Origin: CAVTRI01 sp963737075 | GTDB taxonomy: Bacteria; Actinomycetota; Acidimicrobiia; Acidimicrobiales; Palsa-688 | Direction: 5' to 3' | Assembly (NCBI GenBank): GCA_963737075.1 | Contig: CAVTRI010000002.1 | Coordinates: 1,302,001 to 1,366,000 of the forward strand | Length of the DNA stretch: 64,000 nt | Shown here: piece after piece, positions 18,221 to 26,544 of the stretch | How the letters are laid out: the number at the start of each line of letters is the position of its first letter | Position numbering within the stretch: the first letter of the stretch is position 1 | Translations under genes and position numbers: made by a program | Notes under the pieces: generated by a model | Databases searched by the model: none | The model's input: only the letters and a program-made list of their open reading frames with translations | Told to the model about the DNA's origin: nothing

Positions 18221-19383
18221 CGAGGGATCCCGTCTCTCGTCGAGCTCGCGGTTGCGGGCAAGCTGGCGAGCACCTCCCGAGTGTGCTCGCCGAACGCCGG
18301 CGCCTCCCGGAAGGGCGCGTCCGCCCCGGGGACGCGGAAGGGCCGTTCCGGCAGGCGGGCCTCTCCGCCGACCCGGGTGCTCGTCGCCCAGTACTCCCGC
18401 ACCGCCAGCTGCTCCTCGTCGAGCACCTCGGACACCCGCAGCACCGGGCTGGCCGGTACGTGGTGCTGGCCGCAGCGGGACACCACCTCCTCGGCGGTGA
18501 GAGACATCAGCACCGGGTCAAGGATCTCGGCCAGCTCCTCGGCCCGGTCGAAGCGGTCACCGCCTGTTTGGAAGCGCTCGTCTATCAGCAGCTCGGGAAG
18601 GTCCAGGGCCAGGCACAGCCCCTCCCACTGAGGGAGGGTGGCGACGCCCAAACAGACCCACCCGTCCTTGCACGGCACCGGGCCCAGCGGATTGAACGAC
18701 TCCGCGTGCAGGTTGCCAGCCCGGCGCTTGATCACTCCCTGGTGCGTGTACAGCACGATGGTCCACTGGTGACCGGCGGCCATCGCTTCCATGGCGCCCA
18801 CGTCGACGAGCTGTCCTCGGCCGGCCTGGCGGGTGCGCCGCACGCCGGCCAGCGCCGCGATTGCCGCGGTGGTGCCGACCAGATGGCCGGCCCACGGACC
18901 ACCGCCCTGCACCGGGATCCGGTTAGGGTCCCCGGTGATGAAGGTGTAGCCGCCGCTGGCGAGGTCGATGAAATCGTTGCCCCGGTAGCTGCGGTACGGG
19001 CCCGTGAGACCGAACGACGAGATGGCGACGTGCACCAACCGGGGGTTGGCGCCCGACTGAGCCCGGTACTCCTCGAGCGTCCGGTCCGGGTCGCCGTCCA
19101 CGTGGTCGATTATCACGTCCGCCGACTCGATCAGGCCCGGCGGCTCGGACCCGGGAACCGGCCCGTCCACGGCGACGCTGCGCTTATAGCAGTTGAGGTA
19201 CTCGAACTGGGCGCTGAGCTCAGAGCCATCGGTCCCGGTCATTCGCGGGTGTGTCGCCCGCATGGGGTCCCCTCCGGGAGGCTCCAGCTTGATCACGTCG
19301 GCGCCGAGCATCCCGAGCAGCCGGCCGCAATAGGCGCCGGCGACGCTCGACGCCCGCTCGACCACCCTCATATCCAATGCCAT
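18217..19383 (-). CDS. CaiB/BaiF family CoA-transferase lacking the usual catalytic Asp
   Basis: A 388-residue member of the same family (SVAGAYCGRLLGMLGADVIK, NCYKRSVAVD, SSFGLTGPYRSYRG). Where class III enzymes carry the catalytic Asp (pattern PxADxxAG), this protein reads PWAGHLVG, so the Asp position appears to be Gly. It is the first gene of the pair and overlaps the second by 4 bases. It is probably a structural or substrate-binding subunit with the active Asp supplied by its partner, the arrangement described for heteromeric CoA-transferases. The alignment was by eye. Confidence 0.85.
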   Translation of the reverse strand: MALDMRVVERASSVAGAYCGRLLGMLGADVIKLEPPGGDPMRATHPRMTGTDGSELSAQFEYLNCYKRSVAVDGPVPGSEPPGLIESADVIIDHVDGDPDRTLEEYRAQSGANPRLVHVAISSFGLTGPYRSYRGNDFIDLASGGYTFITGDPNRIPVQGGGPWAGHLVGTTAAIAALAGVRRTRQAGRGQLVDVGAMEAMAAGHQWTIVLYTHQGVIKRRAGNLHAESFNPLGPVPCKDGWVCLGVATLPQWEGLCLALDLPELLIDERFQTGGDRFDRAEELAEILDPVLMSLTAEEVVSRCGQHHVPASPVLRVSEVLDEEQLAVREYWATSTRVGGEARLPERPFRVPGADAPFREAPAFGEHTREVLASLPATASSTRDGIPR

Positions 19384-19445
19384 GTATGGGGAATCCCTCC
19401 TAGCGTCAGGTTGACGACAGAAGCTTCACGGCCGGCTTCTGCTCG

Positions 19446-19700
19446 TCATTTCCAGCGGAAGTGAACGAAGATCCGCCCGAAGTTGCGAGAATCTTTCTCC
19501 ACCCGGTGGTACAAGGCCTTGATCTCCGGCTGGTCCAAGAATCGCAGCACCCGCTTTTTGAGCTGGCCGCTGCCTTTGCCCGGGATGATCTCGACGACCG
19601 ATGCCCTGGTGGCCGTCGCTTCTTCGATCACAGCTCGCAGGGCGTGATCGATCGCGGGACCCCGGTTGTACATGTCGTGAAGGTCGAGTTTGAGCTTCAC
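19446..19700 (-). CDS. Smr-domain protein (stand-alone)
   Basis: An 84-residue protein made of one Smr (MutS2-related) domain: LDLHDMYNRGPAI at the N-terminus and IIPGKGSGQLKKRVLRFL, matching the LDLHG and GxGxGxLK signatures. The usual Gly of LDLHG is Asp here. Smr domains nick or bind nucleic acids; stand-alone forms are poorly characterised. It lies 62 bases upstream of the CoA-transferase pair on the same strand and 92 bases after the carboxylase, so it may be part of that transcription unit. Confidence 0.8.
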   Translation of the reverse strand: MKLKLDLHDMYNRGPAIDHALRAVIEEATATRASVVEIIPGKGSGQLKKRVLRFLDQPEIKALYHRVEKDSRNFGRIFVHFRWK

Positions 19701-19792
19701 GCCTCCGGTTTAGCGCGCGCGTGGCACCGCGAGGGTTGTCTGCGTCCGCCGCCAGCCATGATGTGGAGGTGAAGGAGCCGTAGCCACGGCCG

Positions 19793-22700
19793 TCACGGCC
19801 GGAATTGCATCGCCCGGCCCCCTCGCGCCGCCAGTTGCGCCACCACCCGGTAGGCGCCTTCGACCCACTCGCACACCAGACGACGGGTGTCACGGGGATC
19901 GATCATCTCCTCCATCTGGAAGCGCGACAAAGGGCCGAGAGGTCCCCGGGCGCTCTCGATGCGGGCGTTCAGCTCAGCTCGCAGCGCTTCCGGGTCCTCG
20001 GCTTCGGCGAGCTGCCTCTTGTATGCCGCCTCGATGCCACCTTCAGGTGGGATGCCGCCCACGTCCGCGGCGGGCCACACAACACGTATCGACGGCTTGG
20101 CCCGCGGCGTGGCGAAGTTGTTGCCGGCGACACCGAAGCTGCGGCGCATGATGACGGTGAAGATTGGAACCTCTGCCTGCGCGAACGCCACCATCCACTC
20201 GCCGCCCCTGCGGATCGTGCCCGCAACCTCGTGTTCGACGCCGACGGCGAAACCGGGGTTGTCGACGAGGTTGAGTACCGGGATATGAAACAGGTCGCAC
20301 AGGTCGATCTGGCGCCGGAGCTTGTCGCAGCCGTCGGCGGTCATGGCGCCGCCATTGGCGTGCTGGCTGTCCGAGGCCAGCACACCGAGGGGGTAGCCGT
20401 TGAAGCGAACGAAGCCCACCACCTGATCGGTTCCCCACAGCGGACCGATCTCGAAGAACGACCCGCGGTCAGCCATGAGCTGGATGGCTTGCCTGATGTC
20501 GAAGGTGGTTGTCCGCCGCCGCGGGATCAGCGTGAACAGCTCGTCGTCGCGACGATCCGGGGGATCGGCTTGATCGGGAGGCAGCACCGGCGGGGTCTCG
20601 TGCACGCTGGACGGGAGGTACGAGAGGAAGCGTCTGACGATCGCGGCCGCATCCGCCTCGGTCTCCGCGAGGTTGTCGACGGAACCGTTTCGGCAGTGGA
20701 TGTGCCAGCCGCCCAGATCCTCCTTGCTCACGTCGTACCCCATCGCGTGCTGCACGACCGGGGGTCCGGCGACGAAAAGCTGGCCAATGTTCCGAACCAT
20801 CACCGAAAAATGGCCGAGGACCGCCTTGGCCGCTCCGATACCGACAACGCTCCCGAGCAGCATGTTCACCACCGGCACGGTGGCCAGCTGTTCCGTGTAG
20901 GCGGTGCTGCCGAGATGGCCGGGAAGGAATGAGCCGCCACCACCCGTTACCCGTGGGCGCCCAGCCGTGATCGCCCCCGAGCTTTCCTTGGCCGAGCTCT
21001 CGCCCACTCGCTTCTGCTGCGGCACCATGGCGGCCACGCTGCCTCCGCCTGATGAGCCGTCGAGCAGCCGGATCGACGGCACTCTCAGCTCGACGGACAG
21101 CTGGTCGAGGTGGAGGCTCTTGGCCCCGATGGCCCCGTCGGCGTGGCCACCCCGGGACGTGAAGTCGTCGGCGCACACCACCACCTGGCGGCCCTCGACG
21201 CGGCCCCACCCGCCGATATGGTTCGATGGCGTGAAGGCAACAACTCGCCCGTCCTCGTCGTAGGACGCGAACCCAGTGACGCTCCCGATCTCGTGGAAGG
21301 ACTCTTCGTCGAGCAGGAGGTGGAGCCGCTCTCGACACGTCAGCTTTCCCCGGTCGCGCTGGCGCACCACGCCCGGATCGTCCGACCCCGGAGCGAGTCG
21401 GGCCTGGGCCAACCGCTGCAAGGTCTGGATCTCATCGAGCACCGGCTGCCAGGTCTCGACCACGCGGGACCCAGTGGTGTCGGACGCCAGCGCACCTGCT
21501 GCGGTACCGCCACTGGGCTCGGCCAGGACTACGAGGACCTGGCCGCTGTTGACCGACTGTCCGACAGTGACGTCGCCCACCGCCGAGACCACCCCCGCGG
21601 ATGGCGAAGGCACCAACGTCTCCATTTTCATCGCACTGACGACGAACAGCGGTTCACCCGCGGCAACCGAGTCGCCAACCCCCACCCGGAACTCCACCAG
21701 GCTGGCGTCTACCGGAGACACCACCGCTTGCTGGCCGGGCTCGACACCGAGGGTCGGCCTGGCGTCACGCTCGTGCACAGCCGCGGCGCCTGGCCGCCCT
21801 CGACCGCCCATGACGGCTGCCGCCTGCTCGTCGAGGAACGCGGTCGGCCCCGCCGGCCATGGCAGCGCATCCGGTAGCCCCGCGTCCTCGAGCAGCGAGG
21901 TTCGGGCATCCGCTGCCCGTACCTCGGGATGGAGGAGAACAGCCTGCAGCTGGGCGATGTTCGTGCTGACCCCGGCGACGTAGAACTCGGTGAGGGCCCG
22001 CGCCGTGCGCTGCAGGGCGGACTCGAAAGACCCCGTCGAAGCCGAAGAGCAGATCACCTTGGCCAGCAAAGGGTCGAACTGGGGGGGCGGGGCGTATCCG
22101 ACGTAACCGGCTCCGTCCACTCGCACCCCTCGACCCGACGGTTCCCGGTAGCCGGTGATGACTCCAGGCTTGGTGACGACCACCCGGGCCTCGACGGCGT
22201 AACCCCTGGGCGCCGGGACGTCGCTCTGTTCGGCCAAGCCGAGGGAGGACAGGCTCTCGCCAGCAGCGATGCGCAACTGTGCCTCGACGAGGTCGATGCC
22301 CGTCACCTCCTCAGTAACGGTGTGCTCGACCTGGATGCGCGTGTTCGCTTCGAGGAAGAAGTGCTCGCCGGTTTCCGGCGCCACAAGAAACTCAACGGTT
22401 CCGGCGTTGACGTAGGCCGCGGCGCGGGCGAGAGCGATGGCGTTGGCCAGGATGCGCCGTCGCATCTGGGCGTCGAGTCGGGGCGCCGGGGCCACCTCGA
22501 TCACCTTCTGGTGGCGCGCTTGCACCGAGCAGTCCCGCTCGTAGAGGTGCACGGTGTTGCCGTACGCGTCGGCCAACACCTGCACTTCGATGTGGCGCGG
22601 CCGGTGGACAAGCCGCTCCAGAAAGAGCGACCCGTCACCGAAGGCGGCACGGGCCTCGCTCGCGCACCGTTCGAACGCCTCGGCGACGTCTGCCGCCGTG

Positions 22701-23221
22701 GCCACCTCCCGCATCCCTCGGCCGCCACCGCCGGCCGAGGCCTTGAGCATCACCGGGTAGCCCAGACCGGCGGCAACAGCACGAGCCTCGTCGGCCGAGT
22801 TGAGCGTCCGCTTGCTTCCTGGCACGACCGGCACGCCCACTGACTGCGCGAGCGAACGGGCACTTGTTTTGTCACCCAGCAAGCGCAGGGCATCTGGCGG
22901 CGGGCCGACGAACGTCAAACCGGCAGCTGCACACTGCTCGGCGAACCCGGCGCTCTCCGCCAGGAATCCATAGCCCGGATGCACGGCGTCGCAGCCGGTA
23001 CGAAGCGCAACGTCGATCAGCGCCGCGCCGTCGAGGTACGCCCCTGGGCCGTCGTCACCCTTCAGCTCGCACGCGTCGCCGACGACGTGCACGTGGAGCG
23101 AGCGAGCGTCCATCGGGGCGTAGACACCGACAGAGTCGAGCCCGAGGGACGCGGCGGCGCGGGCGATTCGTATCGCGATCTCACCCCGGTTGGCGATGAG
23201 GACCCGGTTCAACGCACCCAT
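19793..23221 (-). CDS. Single-chain biotin-dependent long-chain/short-chain acyl-CoA carboxylase
   Basis: A 1142-residue enzyme holding all three carboxylase parts. Biotin carboxylase spans about 1-450 (RVLIANRGEIA, ATP-grasp loop ASAGGGGRGM, EANTRIQVEH). The biotinyl domain spans about 495-570 with AMKMET and the target Lys532. Carboxyltransferase spans about 590-1142 (GKLTCRERLHLLLD, GGGSVAAMVPQQ, FNGYPLGVLA, VDNPGFAVG). It carboxylates acyl-CoA with ATP and bicarbonate. The order BC-BCCP-CT in one chain is that of the long acyl-CoA carboxylases (LCC) known from mycobacteria, not of the usual AccA3/AccD pair. Substrate range cannot be read from sequence. Start GTG/ATG choice: ATG at 23221. 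Confidence 0.92.
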   Translation of the reverse strand: MGALNRVLIANRGEIAIRIARAAASLGLDSVGVYAPMDARSLHVHVVGDACELKGDDGPGAYLDGAALIDVALRTGCDAVHPGYGFLAESAGFAEQCAAAGLTFVGPPPDALRLLGDKTSARSLAQSVGVPVVPGSKRTLNSADEARAVAAGLGYPVMLKASAGGGGRGMREVATAADVAEAFERCASEARAAFGDGSLFLERLVHRPRHIEVQVLADAYGNTVHLYERDCSVQARHQKVIEVAPAPRLDAQMRRRILANAIALARAAAYVNAGTVEFLVAPETGEHFFLEANTRIQVEHTVTEEVTGIDLVEAQLRIAAGESLSSLGLAEQSDVPAPRGYAVEARVVVTKPGVITGYREPSGRGVRVDGAGYVGYAPPPQFDPLLAKVICSSASTGSFESALQRTARALTEFYVAGVSTNIAQLQAVLLHPEVRAADARTSLLEDAGLPDALPWPAGPTAFLDEQAAAVMGGRGRPGAAAVHERDARPTLGVEPGQQAVVSPVDASLVEFRVGVGDSVAAGEPLFVVSAMKMETLVPSPSAGVVSAVGDVTVGQSVNSGQVLVVLAEPSGGTAAGALASDTTGSRVVETWQPVLDEIQTLQRLAQARLAPGSDDPGVVRQRDRGKLTCRERLHLLLDEESFHEIGSVTGFASYDEDGRVVAFTPSNHIGGWGRVEGRQVVVCADDFTSRGGHADGAIGAKSLHLDQLSVELRVPSIRLLDGSSGGGSVAAMVPQQKRVGESSAKESSGAITAGRPRVTGGGGSFLPGHLGSTAYTEQLATVPVVNMLLGSVVGIGAAKAVLGHFSVMVRNIGQLFVAGPPVVQHAMGYDVSKEDLGGWHIHCRNGSVDNLAETEADAAAIVRRFLSYLPSSVHETPPVLPPDQADPPDRRDDELFTLIPRRRTTTFDIRQAIQLMADRGSFFEIGPLWGTDQVVGFVRFNGYPLGVLASDSQHANGGAMTADGCDKLRRQIDLCDLFHIPVLNLVDNPGFAVGVEHEVAGTIRRGGEWMVAFAQAEVPIFTVIMRRSFGVAGNNFATPRAKPSIRVVWPAADVGGIPPEGGIEAAYKRQLAEAEDPEALRAELNARIESARGPLGPLSRFQMEEMIDPRDTRRLVCEWVEGAYRVVAQLAARGGRAMQFRP

Positions 23222-23268
23222 CCGGCGAGCCTATTGCGCTGGTCGCCGGTCCGTGGGCCGAGCGTCAT

Positions 23269-23499
23269 TCAGGCGAAGTCTCTCATGATCGCCGCCGCCG
23301 CCCGAATGTGCTCCTCGACTGCCGCAGGCGATGGCAACCCGATGACGTTCGGGACCAAGCGGTCAACACCTGCTCGTGCAAACGCCTCGACGGCCGCACC
23401 ATCAATGGGGCGCCCCGACATCCATCCGCTGTCGCCGAACTGCAGCGGTCCGGGCACGAAATGGGCGTTCTCCAGGGCCAATCTGCCCGGCGGATGCAT
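23269..23499 (-). CDS. Short unassigned ORF, possibly a C-terminal gene fragment
   Basis: A 76-residue frame ending 47 bases upstream of the carboxylase start. The end, FARAGVDRLVPNVIGLPSP followed by an amphipathic helix, loosely resembles the C-terminus of luciferase-like (LLM) oxidoreductases. Upstream of the ATG the same frame stays open to about 23600 (APGIGSHSSLSGIASRPAIV) and runs into the 3' end of the ABM gene, so it may be the tail of a gene cut at its 5' end. No ribosome site was found. I cannot assign a function. Confidence 0.3.
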   Translation of the reverse strand: MHPPGRLALENAHFVPGPLQFGDSGWMSGRPIDGAAVEAFARAGVDRLVPNVIGLPSPAAVEEHIRAAAAIMRDFA

Positions 23500-23594
23500 T
23501 TGGGTTGTGAGCGACGAAACGATGGCAGGCCTAGAGGCTATGCCGGAGAGCGAGGAGTGACTGCCGATCCCCGGCGCCGCATAGCTGACAGGCG

Positions 23595-23912
23595 TCAGCC
23601 GAGCGACCGTGTCGTCGCGACTTCGTAGATGGTGATCTCTCGACTCTGAGGGACGGGCCGGGTATCACCTCCGGAATCCGCTTGCCCTTGCCGCTCCATG
23701 ATGCGCTGGAGGTGCTTGTCAAGGTCTTCCACTGAGGCCCACCGTTCTGACAGCACCACCCGACCAGGGTCTATGGGGTCGGCGGCGAGCACGTATTCGA
23801 GGCAGCCATCCTCGCTGCGAGCGGAACGCATCCCATCGAGGCTCGCTTCGAGAAACCGCTCTCGGGCCTCCGGACTAACCGAGAACACACCCTGCACGAT
23901 CGCTATCGTCAT
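23595..23912 (-). CDS. ABM-domain (YgiN-type) monooxygenase
   Basis: A 105-residue ferredoxin-fold protein with the antibiotic-biosynthesis-monooxygenase pattern: FSVSPEARERFLEASLDGM, GCLEYVLAADPIDPGRVVLSERW in two parts, and DLDKHLQ. Related proteins oxidise quinols or small phenolics without a metal or cofactor. The start at 23912 follows the hexamer TACGAT (23921-23926, reverse strand) by 8 bases, a leaderless arrangement. Neighbours are single enzymes, so the substrate is unknown. Confidence 0.8.
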   Translation of the reverse strand: MTIAIVQGVFSVSPEARERFLEASLDGMRSARSEDGCLEYVLAADPIDPGRVVLSERWASVEDLDKHLQRIMERQGQADSGGDTRPVPQSREITIYEVATTRSLG

Positions 23913-24009
23913 GGACGGTCATCGTAAGTGCTTCTTCCACCCAACAACCACATACGGCAGCCATGGGCGTCGCTACTTGGCCACTGCTACCACTGCGGTA
24001 GTCGACCGG

Positions 24010-24822
24010 CTATTCGATGAAGAATCGGGTGCCGTGGGCCAGGACATGGGGAATGGGTGTGACCGCCGTGGCGACACCTCGATCTCTCAGAACCGCTGCG
24101 GCGGTCTGAGGATCGGCGGCGTGAAGAACCAGGGCGTACATGCCGCGGTTGCCTTCCTTGACGCAATGGTCGATGTCCTGAGCGAAAACGTTGTCGGTGT
24201 CGACTGCGGAAACCAACTCGATGACACCGCCTTTGGGCGCTTTGCACTGGACCCACATCACGCCTCGCTCGTCATCGTGACCGGCGGCGACAGCGTCGAG
24301 ACCGAGACCGGACTCGTAGGCGTGGGCGGCAATGGACGCGTCCGCGGTGGCTACGACGACCTTCGTGATTCCCGACAGCCTCGGAGCCCGACCCGGGTGT
24401 GGGCCGGCTTCCACCGAGTTGTTGGGGTAGACGCGGACGAGCACTCCATGGGTGGAGCGGGGATGCACATCGCGACCGCCAGCCCCCGCCATGAGCGGTA
24501 GCACCTCCAAACCCCGATCGGCGAGCGTGGCCGCTTCCGCATCGGGGTCGGGAGCTTCAAGCATCAACGCATACAGGCCATCACCGCGTCGGCCAAGGAA
24601 CTTCTGCAAAGCCTGACTGAGCGGCTGGGCGGGATCTGCGGGCGACATGAGCTCGATGTTGCTCCCACCCTCCGGCACACACATGGCGACGTGTGCTCCG
24701 AGCGTCGGCACCGTGCGATCGGAGAAATCCACGACAGGCATCCCGAACACGTCACGAAATGTCGACAGGGCGCCGTCGAAGTCCTTCACGGCGATGGCGA
24801 TGCGCGGCATAGCAGTGATCAT
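24010..24822 (-). CDS. Two-domain VOC (glyoxalase/epimerase fold) protein
   Basis: A 270-residue protein with two vicinal-oxygen-chelate halves. The first starts PRIAIAVKDFDGALSTFRDVFGMP and contains GSNIELMSP; the second starts SGITKVVVATADASIAAHAYESGLGLD (in parts) and contains GGVIELVS and GMYALVLHA. The first half resembles methylmalonyl-CoA epimerase in its opening strand. Possible starts are ATG 24822 and ATG 24810 (MPRIAIAV). Likely a metal-dependent isomerase, dioxygenase or glyoxalase; the substrate cannot be read. Confidence 0.78.
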   Translation of the reverse strand: MITAMPRIAIAVKDFDGALSTFRDVFGMPVVDFSDRTVPTLGAHVAMCVPEGGSNIELMSPADPAQPLSQALQKFLGRRGDGLYALMLEAPDPDAEAATLADRGLEVLPLMAGAGGRDVHPRSTHGVLVRVYPNNSVEAGPHPGRAPRLSGITKVVVATADASIAAHAYESGLGLDAVAAGHDDERGVMWVQCKAPKGGVIELVSAVDTDNVFAQDIDHCVKEGNRGMYALVLHAADPQTAAAVLRDRGVATAVTPIPHVLAHGTRFFIE

Positions 24823-24909
24823 TTGGCGCCTGCCTCCCGAAACGGCTCAGGCCAAGCCTACTCTGGGCTGCAGATCGGACGACGAGCGCACGTGCCGCCC
24901 GCCTGTGAC

Positions 24910-25560
24910 CTACTGCCGGGACTGATCGGCAGTGCATCCCTCGCGATGGCCGCGCCCGTCTCCTGCCACCCCACCGCACTCCGGGCAGACCAAACCGGAC
25001 CAGCACGCCGGGTCGCCGCTCTCGGACGGCTCATCGTCCCGACTATCGGTGTCGACTCCCGCATTCGGTCGCTCGATGGCAAGGAACTCGAGCGTCAGCC
25101 GCACCGGGCCCAGCGGTTGAACTTCGTGTTCCACTCCCGGCGGTATCGCCTGCATTGAACCGGCTTCGAGTTGCGCATCGATCGGGGGCGAGGTGGCCGC
25201 ACAAAAATGCAGCCGTCCGCTGCGAAGGACGATCCGGCCCCATGTTCCGGTTCCGAGACGGTGCGCCCGACGAAGGCCCACGGGCAGCGTGACTTCATCC
25301 CATTCAGCGTGGCGGACCATCTTGAGCCCCTCGGGCAGCTCGGCTCGGTCGCACAGCGGGCATGGCAAGGCCGTGCCCACCCTGGAGTTCCTGCTGTCTT
25401 GGTCGAGAATCCACTCCCGGACCTGCCACGGGGGTTGATGTCGGACATGCTGGTTGTGGCCGCACTCCAGTTCGGCCGCCCAGTCGCCGACCTCGTCGCG
25501 GTGGTAGCCGGTGATCGCCCGGTCCGTGGTTGTCGCCTCCGTGCTTGGTTCTTTCCCCAC
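24910..25560 (-). CDS. DUF3565 zinc-binding domain plus DUF1971 (TehB-like) cupin
   Basis: A 216-residue protein from GTG 25560. Residues about 15-65 are DUF3565: ITGYHRDEVGDW, ECGHNQHVRHQPPW and PCPLCDRAE, with conserved Cys and His likely to bind zinc. Residues about 70-160 are a DUF1971 cupin (RRAHRLGTGTWGRIVLRSG, IPPGVEHEVQPLGPVR), the fold found beside tellurite-resistance TehB. The C-terminus adds a second Cys-rich segment (CPECGG, HREGC). The frame is open upstream to 25851, but that part is not conserved and covers the divergent DUF488 remnant and a promoter. Function unknown; a stress role is likely by family context. Confidence 0.78.
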   Translation of the reverse strand: MGKEPSTEATTTDRAITGYHRDEVGDWAAELECGHNQHVRHQPPWQVREWILDQDSRNSRVGTALPCPLCDRAELPEGLKMVRHAEWDEVTLPVGLRRAHRLGTGTWGRIVLRSGRLHFCAATSPPIDAQLEAGSMQAIPPGVEHEVQPLGPVRLTLEFLAIERPNAGVDTDSRDDEPSESGDPACWSGLVCPECGGVAGDGRGHREGCTADQSRQ

Positions 25561-25605
25561 ACTAATGTCGCGGGTGGATGCTTGGCTGAAATGGAGCCTG
25601 AGCTG

Positions 25606-25713
25606 ATGGCGAGTATCCCGGTACGAGTTCGCCGTGTCTACGATCCGGCTGAAGGGCGGAGAGGGGTTCGAGTGCTGGTCGATCGTCTCTGCCATCCTTG
25701 GCCGAGCTCTTGA
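25606..25713 (+). pseudogene. 5' remnant of a DUF488 gene
   Basis: From ATG 25606 the first 27 residues, VRVRRVYDPAEGRRGVRVLV then DRL, match the N-terminus of DUF488 proteins, which normally continue DRLWPRG for 100 more residues. Here the frame reads DRLCHPWPSS and stops at 25713. The rest of the gene is absent; the VOC promoter follows directly. DUF488 and DUF3565 genes are often neighbours, so this looks like a decayed partner of the divergent gene. Confidence 0.6.
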
Positions 25714-25747
25714 CCTGACACCCTCAGATCTCGATGGGCGGTGGGTC

Positions 25748-25816
25748 TTGACAGCGGCGTCCATGGGTGTGATAGTACTACTCTCAAACTGAGAGTTCGA
25801 CTCTCGAAGCGAGAGT
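25748..25816 (+). promoter_or_regulatory. Promoter with two palindromic operators upstream of the VOC gene
   Basis: TTGACA (25748-25753) and GATAGT (25771-25776) with a 17-base spacer form a good sigma-70-type promoter. Directly after it lie two 17-bp palindromes: ACTCTCA-AAC-TGAGAGT (25780-25796) and ACTCTCG-AAG-CGAGAGT (25800-25816). Their centres are 20 bp apart, two helical turns, so two dimers would bind on one face and block transcription. The regulator is not obvious nearby. Confidence 0.75.
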
Positions 25817-25863
25817 CTCAGTCCGCCGGTAGATGTGACCAGCGACTTCAAAGGGGAGCAACC

Positions 25864-26544
25864 ATGACCGAGTCAGCCACCCGGAGCGTCGAGACCTCCG
25901 GTAGAGAAACCCACGTCACGAAAGGACCTGCCACGACTTCCATCCAATCCGTCACCCTCGCAGTGCCCGACCCCACGGCCGCCGACGCCTTTTACACCGC
26001 CTCCTTCGGCCTGGACAGCAGCCGGCTGGGCCTACTCGCCTCGGAGGCCCCAACGACCGGCTTTCGTGCCTTTACGCTGTCGCTCGTGGTATCCCAACCA
26101 AGAACGGTCGAGGCCCTCATCGGCGCAGCAACCGACGCTGGCGCCACGCCGCTGAAGCCGGCCAAGAAGAGCTTTTGGGGCTACGGCGGTGTGGTACGTG
26201 CCCCGGACGGGACGATCTGGAAGGTGGCGACGTCGTCGAAGAAGAACACCGGCTCGCCCTCTCGGCAGATCGACGACATCGTGCTCCTGCTGGGCGTGGC
26301 GGACGTTGCCGCGAGCAAGCGGTTCTACGTCGACCGCGGCCTGGCGGTAGCAAGGAGCTTTGGACGCAAGTACGTCGAGTTCGCCATGCCGTCGGCACCG
26401 GTCAAGCTGGCGCTCTACGGCCGCCGTGCCCTGGCCAAGGACGCCGGCGTCTCGCCGGAGGGGACCGGATCGCACCGGATCGTCATTCGCAGCGATGCCG
26501 GGCCATTCACCGACCCGGACGGGTTCGCGTGGGAGGCCGTGTGA
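25864..26544 (+). CDS. VOC-family (glyoxalase/bleomycin-resistance fold) protein
   Basis: A 226-residue protein from ATG 25864, preceded by the ribosome site AAAGGGGAG (25851-25859). Two VOC halves are visible: SIQSVTLAVPDPTAADAFY with FWGYGGVVRAPDGTIWKVAT, and QIDDIVLLLGVADVAASKRFY with GPFTDPDGFAWEAV. This two-half form is usual in actinobacterial glyoxalase-superfamily proteins. The strong operator-controlled promoter upstream implies induction by a small molecule. The gene that follows starts at the base after the stop codon. Confidence 0.8.
   Translation: MTESATRSVETSGRETHVTKGPATTSIQSVTLAVPDPTAADAFYTASFGLDSSRLGLLASEAPTTGFRAFTLSLVVSQPRTVEALIGAATDAGATPLKPAKKSFWGYGGVVRAPDGTIWKVATSSKKNTGSPSRQIDDIVLLLGVADVAASKRFYVDRGLAVARSFGRKYVEFAMPSAPVKLALYGRRALAKDAGVSPEGTGSHRIVIRSDAGPFTDPDGFAWEAV

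Noticed and set aside
24691..25158. A plus-strand 155-residue frame
   Set aside because: It is antisense to the VOC and DUF3565 genes, which have clear conserved motifs.
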